64,000 nt of DNA from Hysterium pulicare CBS 123377 (lineage: Eukaryota > Ascomycota > Dothideomycetes > Hysteriales > Hysteriaceae): the NCBI GenBank assembly GCA_000467715.1, contig AJFK01000465.1, positions 62,001-126,000 on the forward strand. Reading direction: 5' to 3'. The notes under the pieces were generated by a model. That model was given only the letters and a program-made list of their open reading frames with translations, did no database searches and was not told the origin of the DNA. Shown here in pieces: positions 55,829 to 64,000 of the stretch; position 1 is the first letter of the stretch, and the number at the start of each line of letters is the position of its first letter. Both the position numbers and the translations under genes were made by a program.

Positions 55829-57863
55829 CTACCCAGTAACCCGTCTCACCCAAAGCGCACTCTCCATCCCCCTCGGATCATCTCTCTCCCTCTTCCTCCA
55901 CGCCCGATGCAACTTCAACCCCGTATCATGCTCTTCCCTCGCAATATCCGCCAGTTCATCCTCGAACTCCCTAATCCTCCTTTCGCGCTCTCTCATCTTT
56001 CTGAAATCCGTCACGAGCGGATTCGCCGGTGCTTGCGTGTTCAAGTCACGCAGCAAGCGGCCCACGTTCGAGCGGCGCAGTCGTAGGTCGTCCATCTGTG
56101 CTTCGAGTGTTGCGACGTGGTCTTTGCTGTCAACTTCGGGAGGCGGTCGTGGGAGCGCTTTCTCCATTTTACCGAAAGTCGAGGTGCGTGCGGAGGGAGA
56201 GGGAGAAGGGGTGAGTTCTGAGGGTCGAGGGATTGGTTTGCGGGTTGTGGGTGATGGGGTACTGGAATCGACCTGGGGGACTGGACGACGGCGACTGAGA
56301 AGGGAGGCGGCGGCTGTGGCAGCGGCGGATATCGGTTGGTATAATGCGCTTGTTGCGGTAGGCATTGGCGGTGGTGGTGAAGGTGGTGGGCTGTGTTGGT
56401 ATGTAGTGTTTGTTGCATAGGTCGTCCAACTGAACCGGCTGGTCGGGCCTTTTTCGTCCTTATTGAAGTCCGACGTCGCGGTGCTATCGACAGATTTTCG
56501 CTTTATCTTGTGTTGAGAAGGGCTAGCATTGCCATATTGTTGTAGCGCTGCATGGAACTTTGAAACGCCTTGGCTAGCGTTGGCTGGTACCTGGTTTTGG
56601 TTCTGGACCGGTGCGTTGGGGGTTATAGGGCTAGGATAAGAAGTTTTCTGGCTATTTGGCGAGGTAGGAGAAGCAATGCCTCGTGGAGGGCTATTCCGGC
56701 CGACTTTGAGGGGAGGTGTAGGTTTGATGGGGTCTTCATGCAGGTCCGCTTCGGATGAGACCGATGATGTCTCAACCTCCATTGGCAGCCTCCTCACAGT
56801 CACCGCAGCCGAGGAGGGTGTACTTCGACCAGAATCATTCTTCTCTGGGCTGGGGCCCCGATAGTTTCTTGCAGGAATATACAGTGGCTGTTTCGAAGGC
56901 TTATCGGCAAGAGGTTGCACAAGTGTTGTGCGTCCACTTGCACCTCTCCACGGCTCTCGCGGTTTCGTGTCAACGGTCAACGGTTTCGGATTGAGTCGCC
57001 CTGCGTGCTCCGCAGGTACGTTCTTTCGTTGTCCTCCGCTTATTGAAACTTCGTATCCCATGGCTCGTTTGTCAGAATGTAAAGAAGAAAAGGGCACGTT
57101 CGAGTAGGCTCTAGGATTGACCTGGCTTGGCTTCCCAGTGTTACTTGTGGTAGGCTCACCGGAGTAGACATCCCATCGTGTTGTGCTCGAGGGTGAATTT
57201 TTCCCTTGCGCGCTAACCCCAATTGACCCTTTGTCTTGTGGTCGGCCTGGTGGAGATTTTCGGAGCACGGGAATGTGGCTGCCACCTCTGTTTCCTACCC
57301 TGGCACGGCCGGAGCCATCCTTACCCTCATCCACAGGAGATACATCTCGACTGGTGGGGAGCATTTGCGGTGGAGCACCGGTTTCCGGGGAGCTGGGTGG
57401 TGAAACATCTGTATAGTCAGAAGAAATGGCTGGCGGACTCCCGGGCCAGTTATGCCTCATATCAGGCGAGGGTTGAGAGTAAACGGAAGAGGCAGTAGGT
57501 GCATTTGAGACACGGTTATCGCGTTGATTATCGTAAGGGGCCAGTGCGTTGCTAGAACAGTCAGTACATGCACAGGCGGACTAACGAAAAAAAAATGAAG
57601 CCGACTTACGAAGGCAATGGCGGGAGTCGTGATGAAGACTCAGTAGGGCTTGTATGCTGAGAGTGCGCGGTTTGCTGATAAGTGGGGCTATTGAGATCTG
57701 AGATATTGGACATTCGTCCGAGAACTTTTTCGTCGTAGGTGGTCTCGATTAGAATCGGATTGCCAATCTGCTTCTCTTTTTCGCGTGTATGTCCCTGCAG
57801 TCGTTTCCACATGTTTGAATCTGCCGGAGTGAAGCTCAGTCCTATAGTAGCGGGAGTTAGCAT
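55829..57863 (-). CDS. Ser/Pro-rich protein with C-terminal coiled coil, function unknown
   Basis: About 658 residues from two exons, 57863-57610 and 57551-55829, split by a 58-nt intron with a CTGAC branch. Most of the protein is low-complexity Ser/Pro/Thr-rich and probably disordered, with a proline cluster (SPPPSPPPPMPTA) and an Ala-rich stretch. The recognisable part is the last 110 residues: a charged helical coiled coil (DHVATLEAQMDDLRLRRSNV, RKMRERERRIREFEDELADI) and a basic end (RAWRKRERDD). It is likely a cytoplasmic or cytoskeletal scaffold, but I cannot name it. The start is uncertain: 57863 is the first in-frame ATG, while 57713 (MSNISDLN) is also possible, and an acceptor-like site lies just upstream. 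Same strand as the Pmp3-type gene, 75 bp away. Confidence 0.65.
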
Positions 57864-57938
57864 CGCTTCATCATTGTGCTGCACATCAGCAATACCAATA
57901 CAAATTGTACACAACGAGCAGATTCGACTTAGACATAG

Positions 57939-58322
57939 CTACAATGTCGCAGGTGGATTAGGATCCTTGAAAGGGTCTGGGTTGGGTGCCTCCTGCTTCG
58001 TAGTCGTCGGAAGAATGATAGGGCCAGCGGTTGATGTCTGCGGTTGCTGCCCAGCAGCAGCCTTTTCGCGCAGGATAGAGCGTATTGGCCGAGAAACTGC
58101 TCTGTGGCTCTTCGATCGGCACACATAGATGATGCTGTGGATGACGGCAAAGGGAATGAGGAGCAGTGTAATACAAAGAAGGAAATTGAGGTAAACCGCA
58201 AACACGGACCCGCCGTCCAGATAGATTGCAAGCGGAGGGCAGAAAAAGGAAAGGATAATGAGCCAGAGTTTGGTCGGTCCAGTTGAAGGCGGGAGAGATA
58301 CTGTTAGACGCGGCGAAGTCAT
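57939..58322 (-). CDS. Pmp3/UPF0057 family membrane proteolipid with C-terminal extension
   Basis: A small plasma-membrane protein of 127 residues, single exon. The Pmp3 core has two membrane helices: KLWLIILSFFCPPLAIYLDGG and VFAVYLNFLLCITLLLIPFAVIH, separated by a short loop, with the family's FFCPPLAIYL motif clear. Yeast Pmp3 is about 55 residues and affects membrane potential and salt tolerance; this form adds a polar N-terminus of 17 residues and a cytoplasmic tail of about 60 residues (KSHRAVSRPIRSILREKAAA, then Pro/Thr-rich). Such extended forms occur in filamentous fungi. It may share a stress-responsive role, by inference. It is divergent from the MAPR gene. Confidence 0.85.
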   Translation of the reverse strand: MTSPRLTVSLPPSTGPTKLWLIILSFFCPPLAIYLDGGSVFAVYLNFLLCITLLLIPFAVIHSIIYVCRSKSHRAVSRPIRSILREKAAAGQQPQTSTAGPIILPTTTKQEAPNPDPFKDPNPPATL

Positions 58323-59446
58323 TGTATCCTGGGCCGGAATGATATTGCGTAATGCAGAGAATGTCCAGTAGTTTTAGGCGATAGGAATGATCGTGACGAA
58401 AGAATAAGAGGAAGTCCGGACAGCGGGTGACGAGTGGCAGATGGCGAGGAATAATGGCAGAGTGAAGGATAACAAAAAAGGTGAAATGGAGCATAAGAGA
58501 ATTCATGCTTACCAGAAGTAAAGGAAACAGCAACGTGGTGCACCGTCTCGTTGTCGCTGCTAATCACAGTGTACGGAAGGATGGACTTTGACGGAAAGGA
58601 AAGTAAATCGCAAGGAGTGGCGAGATGGAGTCGCAAAAGGCAGAGAGTAGCACAAGAGTTGAAGATGCGCCTGCTGCACTCTGAGGAAAGACAGGGGCCC
58701 TGTTTTGAGGCGCAGCAGTTGATGTTTCTTTGTGTTCTGGAGCTGGGGAGCCTCGAGCTGAAGGTCGGGAGTCTTACACAGCGACCTTAACGGTTCGTTC
58801 GAAGCAGAGGAATGTTTTCAGGGATAGGAAGCTCAACCGACCTGTTCTCCAATTAGAGCCGGCAAAGGTGTCCCGAAATAACTCGTTTGTTGCGCGGTTT
58901 CAAGCAGAAGCCCAGCGTTTCACAATTACTCGAGGCGCGTGGCGCGTTGGCCAACACCGCAGCCAAAACTATTTTATAACTGTGTCGGCCACAGAAACAT
59001 ACATGTGAAATAGAGCTGAGGCGCTGGCGATTAGTGGTGATTCCTAGCTGAAAGAATTTCTCGTCCTGAGATGTGAGAATCAAGACGGACTTGAGTGAGC
59101 TCTAGGCGCATGAACTGCACGCCAGTTCGGTGCCGTACAACACCCCTTCACTCATACCGGCAATGCACAAATCATTTCGGGGAACTCTCGTATGCAGGGC
59201 ACAAGACAAGTGTGGCACATAGTGAATGTGAGTATGACTAAGAATGTGAAGTGTGAGCTCGGAGTTGAGTTCTTCGGACAGTCCAAAATGGTAATCTTCT
59301 AGAAGCATAACGAATCCCGTCATCGTCCGCGCCATTCCTCGGTTCTGGTACGTATTGTACATAGAATAAGCCACCCCACCGCCAGTCGAGTGACCACTTC
59401 TCATAGTCCTTCTCACTGCAGCTCAAACTATCTATCGACCTCTAAA
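58323..59446. promoter_or_regulatory. Divergent region between Pmp3-like and MAPR genes
   Basis: About 1.1 kb between head-to-head starts. Short frames on both strands lack motifs. It should contain both promoters; I see no sure TATA box. Confidence 0.35.
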
Positions 59447-60080
59447 ATGGCAGAGAGTAAGTTTTGATCCACCTATTGCAGCTTTCAGGACTGTGAAGGC
59501 TGACGATTTCCGATAGTAACCTCAAACCCTCCCCCAGCCGCCGAAGCGTAAGCATACCACGATCGCCCGTTCGGAGGCAATGAAGCTGATCAAAGGACAA
59601 CTTAGAGCGCCTGTTATGACGCCCATTAACCTAATTCTGCTTTCGCTATTCGTCTTCCTCGTCTATCTCCGCCTCCGTCCTGCAAAGCCGCAAACGCTCC
59701 CTCCAGCCCCACCTCCAACGGTGTTCCGGACCTTCACTCCACCCACCCTATTCCCCTACAATGGATTAAACGGCATGCCAGTCTATCTCTCTGTTCGAGG
59801 TCGAGTCTTTGATGTAACCGCCGGCAGAAACTTCTATGGACCTGGCGGTCCGTACGCCAACTTCGCTGGCCGCGATGCAAGCAGAGGACTGGCGTGCGGT
59901 AGCTTCGATGAGGATATGCTTACAAAGGACCTTGACGGACCGCTTGACACCCTGGAAGACTTGGACGACGAGCAGAAGGAGGCGCTTCAGGGTTGGGAGG
60001 AAAGATTCTTGGAAAAGTATCTGGTTGTCGGAAAACTTGTTGCGGCGGGCAGCGAAGAAGCAAAGGCAGCAGAGTCGTAA
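59447..60080 (+). CDS. Cytochrome b5-like heme/steroid-binding protein, MAPR/Dap1 family
   Basis: An ER-type membrane heme protein of about 171 residues. In yeasts Dap1 binds heme and supports the P450 enzyme Erg11 in ergosterol synthesis. Three exons fit: 59447-59456 (10 nt), 59517-59547 (31 nt) and 59606-60080, with 60-nt and 58-nt introns having GCTGAC and GCTGAT branch sites. The joined N-terminus reads MAEITSNPPPAAEAAPVMTP, followed by a membrane helix (INLILLSLFVFLVYLRL), a Pro-rich linker and the cytochrome b5-like domain. That domain shows VYLSVRGRVFDVTAGRNFYG, GGPYANFAGRDASRGLA and the downstream WEERFLEKYLVVGKL, the MAPR pattern in which tyrosine rather than paired histidines holds heme. 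An ATG at 59580 opens the same frame but lies in an intron by this model. Confidence 0.88.
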
Positions 60081-60796
60081 TGGATGGACCTTGCGGTCGG
60101 AGTTCCAGCCTTAACATCACCGTAGAATTCCAGGCGAGTGCGATTCTCGCTGAAAGATCGGTGGTGTATTGGATATTAATACTATGGCTTTTGCTCGAGG
60201 TCACAAAGACGCAGTACGACAACGGTGTTCATATCAAAAAGGGACGAAGATAATAAAGGTCAAATTTTCGAAATCCGTCTTTCAATTCTGTCCCCCATTT
60301 CCTTCCTGCATGATTATAGAGACATTTTATTGGGTCGCGAATCTCATCCTTTGCACGTTGATGAGGTTCGGGTCAGAGAAGTTGATAGCGTGTCGGTTTA
60401 GCAGAAGGATGGTGGTCTCTAATAAAATGACAACAAATATAACCCTGGACGGGTGCAAGATAGACCCCGTAACGATCCGGTTTCAGCCTCAATGTAGGGG
60501 TCGTTGATGGTCGCTGACGTTCCACCTGTATTGAACTTGCGACAGGTCACAGGAGCTAAGTAAAGTAGTTTGTGGCGTAAGCCCTCGAGGTCAAAACAAA
60601 TTCAATGGATAACCAGATTGGGCCTAGTGCTATTGATCTGACTTGGTCAACAACATCGCGCTCTTCCAAGGTTCGCGCTTTCACTCACTTACAACAACAA
60701 ACCTAAATACTCCATCTGTGCCTGTTCCATCAAATTCTTTGGACTTTGATCACTTTTAATATACATCGCACCTCATTCAACTCAACAGTCTTCGAA
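60081..60796. other. Intergenic region, no gene seen
   Basis: About 715 bp between two plus-strand genes. It contains the MAPR 3' UTR and, near 60660-60796, a CAAC-rich, CT-rich leader before the AT-hook gene. Confidence 0.4.
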
Positions 60797-61354
60797 ATGG
60801 CCCCAACTACGACCCCACGTGCCAAAGCGACGCCAAAGTCCAAAGCCTCTGAAGGTGGCGTCAAGAAAGGTGGTCGCGGACGTCCCAAAGGTTCGGGCAA
60901 GAAGACCAATACTGTCAGGGCGATGGGTCTCATGCAAGATTACTGTAAGTACTAACCTAACTCCATTTCTTACGAATTCAATGGCTGCGCATAGTTTGCG
61001 ATGCCTTGTACGTGTTCGGAGGACGCCTACAGGAACAAATACACCACGTAACAATTGCTAATACTTGGGCAGTCAAAAAACATCGCGCGGAGTTCTCTGA
61101 TCTTGCGTTCAGAGACCAGCAAAAAGAGCTTGGCAAGATGGTAGGTTCAGCACTTTTCTCTCTCGTTTTTTCGCCCTCCCTCTCACTTCACTCTATACAC
61201 CTTGCTTGTTACATATCCGTTTGTGAACATAATCTATTTTGTGCTTGTGAGACTCGTTTGTGTTATTGCCACACTACAGTTCCTGCTAAAACCTGAAACT
61301 GACCTATTCATGCAGTGGAAGTCGGCTCCCGAAAACCCGAAGAACTCTTCTTAA
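60797..61354 (+). CDS. Small AT-hook and HMG/YABBY-like chromatin protein
   Basis: A very small, basic, probably nuclear DNA-binding protein of 84 residues. Three exons: 60797-60944, 61073-61140 and 61316-61354, with introns of 128 and 175 nt. The N-terminal half is Lys/Thr-rich and has one AT-hook core (GGRGRPKGSGKK). The C-terminal half (MGLMQDYFKKHRAEFSDLAF, RDQQKELGKMWKSAPENPKN) resembles the short HMG-box-like or YABBY-like segment of small fungal proteins that end in WK-APENPKN. The acceptor at 61072 follows a perfect GCTAAT branch site. Another acceptor at 60994 is also in frame and would insert 26 residues. The ATG at 60797 is favoured over an in-frame one at 60746 because of its AAATGG context. 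Function is inferred. Confidence 0.68.
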
Positions 61355-64000
61355 GGCTATTCACGAAGTTTCGGCAATGAAGTCTTTCGTCTAGTCTTTT
61401 CATGCAAACGGCATTATCTTTGCTTTTATCAAGAGGCTTTCTGCTGTTCTCTGCCACTTTTTTTGCTCAACAGCCGGATGATTCTTTCTGATTTTTTTGA
61501 CCTCACACAGCATGGCTACATTCCGTGTTCACGTGAGGGATGATTCGTATTAAAGGATTGCCCGGCTCATATTTCCTACTCCCCAACTGTACGACTAGTT
61601 TTTTGAAGTTTCTGGAGGGAATTTTCGGGTACTCGGATGGCACGGCGTGGCTGGATTTGATGCGTTCGGAGTACGTATGATCGATAAATCCAAGTAATCC
61701 ATGCAATATGGATGATTGGTACTAGATGCTTTCCATATTGACACCGTTGTACCTGCATTAAAAGTAGATTCCATTTCCCCATGCAGTTCAGCCTAATTTC
61801 GACCTAAGATCAGCTCACTGCAATTCGCGTCTAGCCGATTAACGAACGCCCAAATCTTCCTCGCGGCTACTAGAAGATTACTTCCGCCATCCCATGCCGT
61901 ATTTGGGCGCTATAGATGCGGAGCTGCTATGTATCCCAGAAGCGTCGCCATTCCCCTTCCTGCCAATTGTATACTTTCCAGGCTCTCTTAAATATGCAAC
62001 CCTGTTTACATTCCTATCTAAGTGCGTCATATAATAATAGTCTCTCTGGACCGTGTGCTGAGCGACACATGTTTTTCAGTCCAGATTTTTCAAGCAGTGA
62101 ATGCATCTCTATACATGATTCAAAATAACCAAACGCATCGAGACCGCGATACGAGCTGGCCACCCCGGTTTCAGCTTACGTGTAACGGGACAAATAGCAC
62201 ATCTGCAACTTTAGGCATAGCTTATTAGCTTCCAAACTTACATTTAGCTCTACCTCCATTTAAGACATTGGAAGTGTGACACTCCTTCTCAAAGTCGACT
62301 TTACAACGAATGCGCGGGTCCTCCATTCTCCATCGACCTCCATCGCGCAATCAATATTTTAGGAATCTGAGAAGCCGAAAGCATATCCTCAAATTATTCC
62401 GGCTCCAACTTTGCGAATGGATTTCGATCTCCGTCGATATCGTTACGGTCTAGCAAACGGTACTCTTACGCAAGGGCCGGATTCTCCCAATCTTAGTGAG
62501 CTTCGACAATGAGGTCAAAACTAATACACCTCAAAAGGGAGACCGATATTTCTCACATGTCCGGCCAGAGACACTGGAATTCTCTCTCAAAATCGGCTCA
62601 GGCAAGGTTCGGAAACGTCGTAAAAGCTTGATACAGGAGCCTGGCTTTGCCGCAGCCTTTATGGACCATGTCCACCGTAGCACGCAACTTGAATTCCTAC
62701 ACCGTCGAATTTGCTGATTGTATGATTGCAAATGTCGGGGATCGTCATCATATGAAGCATTCCCTGCACGAAATGGTACTGAAGAGGATCTTTAGGGAAT
62801 GATGTAGACAGTCTTGCAGTCATTACCCATAGAACGTCCGAAGTCATCTAGGCTCTCTCATCAATTCAATGACGGCGTGGACGTACAGAAAGTTCAAAGG
62901 GCCATTATCATTCTTCTCGAATCTAAGTTAGGATACGTTGCCACGAATTCACAGCTCTTGCAATATTTTGAACTTCTTCTTGGGCAGCCACAGATGCTAA
63001 ATACTTGGAGGAAATCTGGTCGCTCATGGACGCAACACAACGACTACCTCCCGTTTTGAAGCACTGCTTTCATGCCGAGGCCTCCAGTCAAGGGAATTTG
63101 ATGGCGGCTTGGATCAGCAGACACACATATGTGTGCGCATTCAGGTATCCCTCTCAAAGAACATCCTTGTCATGAAGCTAGTGCTCCTACAAGAGATGAA
63201 CAACTCCTTGGGGAAGTTCGACAACAAAGTCGCGTGCATCGGTATCGACAGAGTGCTTCTAGTTGGGGAATTCCAGACGTGGGCATGGCAATATCGAAAT
63301 CTCCTTGCCAAATCAGAGCACCTAACTTGGGACTCGAGAGTTAGCCATGATCGATCTGGAACATGGTCCATGGTGCAAAGCCTTTGCAAAAACTCCTAGC
63401 CATCATCATGCACATCCCTCCCAACAGGACCTTTCCCTCAAAACCACCGTACACGTAGCCTCCTTCATCTCCGCTCTCCTAGGATCGGAGCTTCTGACAG
63501 CGTTACTGCACCGCTTCCTCGCAACAGCTATCATCGTTTTCATCTTGTTCATGGTGGGTGCGTCTGCCATGTTGTGGTTGGTGGAGAATACGGTAGCCGG
63601 GGGAATGATTTGGGTGCGTATAGGTACTCTATGAGGCAAGGAGACGGAAATCAGAGAAAGCAGGAGGGCTGTTGCTGCTGTAAGCGTGAAATGTGATATT
63701 TGGGGGAGTCTTGCAAGATGGGATTGGTAGGTTTGGGGGAGATATTAGTATACGCGAACGGTCATAGTACGAAATCGACAAAGCGAGTTAAGAAGAGGTT
63801 GAGTACCAAATGTCCAGGTGGGTATTATCCACCAAGGTTACCTTTCATATATAGAAATAGACCCAGCTATCTAATGTCGACAGTTCAAATCATGCTTTCC
63901 ATAATTCTAACACTCATCAGCTGTCCAAGAAGGAAGAACAGCACTTTTTTCCCTTTCATAACCCAAACCTCACTGGGAAAACGCCAACCCAGCCCAAGAG
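61355..64000. other. Right-end intergenic region, no firm gene
   Basis: About 2.6 kb. Frames at 62814-63059, 63109-63399 and 63347-63634 are open. The last contains two hydrophobic segments (HRFLATAIIVFILFMVGASA), but no family is recognised and no splice join links them. A gene reaching in from beyond the window cannot be excluded. Confidence 0.35.

Noticed and set aside
63347-63634. Plus-strand frame with two hydrophobic segments
   Set aside because: No recognisable family, and the start falls inside another overlapping open frame; too weak to list as a gene.

Overview
This window looks like chromosomal DNA of a filamentous ascomycete (Pezizomycotina). It has split genes with short introns (48-179 nt). 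All but one of the inferred introns are GT-AG, and nearly all carry a CTAAC, CTGAC or CTAAT branch site shortly before the acceptor. The protein families are typical of the group: a Def1-type CUE protein, two Zn(II)2Cys6 regulators (one with a DUF3425 tail), a Pth11-like membrane protein, a BYS1/thaumatin-like secreted protein and UPF0592. I cannot place the class or genus safely. All exon joins were worked out by eye from splice signals and reading frame.

Layout. 0.8-16.7 kb: DEF1 (minus) divergent from a conserved orphan (plus); a HDHD5/CECR5-type HAD phosphatase (minus) divergent from an aldo-keto reductase (plus); an F-box protein (plus) convergent with a Zn2Cys6 regulator (minus). 17.2-27 kb: a more accessory stretch with a secreted serine carboxypeptidase, an aryl-alcohol-type zinc dehydrogenase, a Pth11-like receptor and a clearly decayed FAD monooxygenase gene. 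28.1-35.1 kb: housekeeping genes, namely UPF0592, ATP synthase subunit h (ATP14) and TFIIB (SUA7), the last two sharing a divergent promoter. 37.0-43.4 kb: a secreted BYS1-like protein with a long tail, a small putative membrane protein beside a minisatellite, a RING protein and a secreted rhamnogalacturonan acetylesterase.

44.1-46.7 kb: the spliceosomal kinase PRP4. A 4.9-kb stretch with no gene I can support follows, then a six-exon Zn2Cys6/DUF3425 regulator (51.6-53.2 kb) that seems to need one GC-AG intron. 55.8-61.4 kb is compact: a Ser/Pro-rich coiled-coil protein, a Pmp3-family membrane proteolipid with an extra tail, a cytochrome b5-like MAPR/Dap1 heme protein that begins with a 10-nt coding exon, and an 84-residue AT-hook/HMG-like protein with two in-frame alternative acceptors. 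The last 2.6 kb shows no supportable gene.

I see no new multi-gene system, CRISPR array, rRNA or convincing tRNA, and no intact mobile element. The most useful signals are the fossil monooxygenase, several introns whose retention or alternative splicing would keep the frame, the GC-AG intron, the repeat-built intron of the acetylesterase, and the minisatellite next to the small membrane protein.
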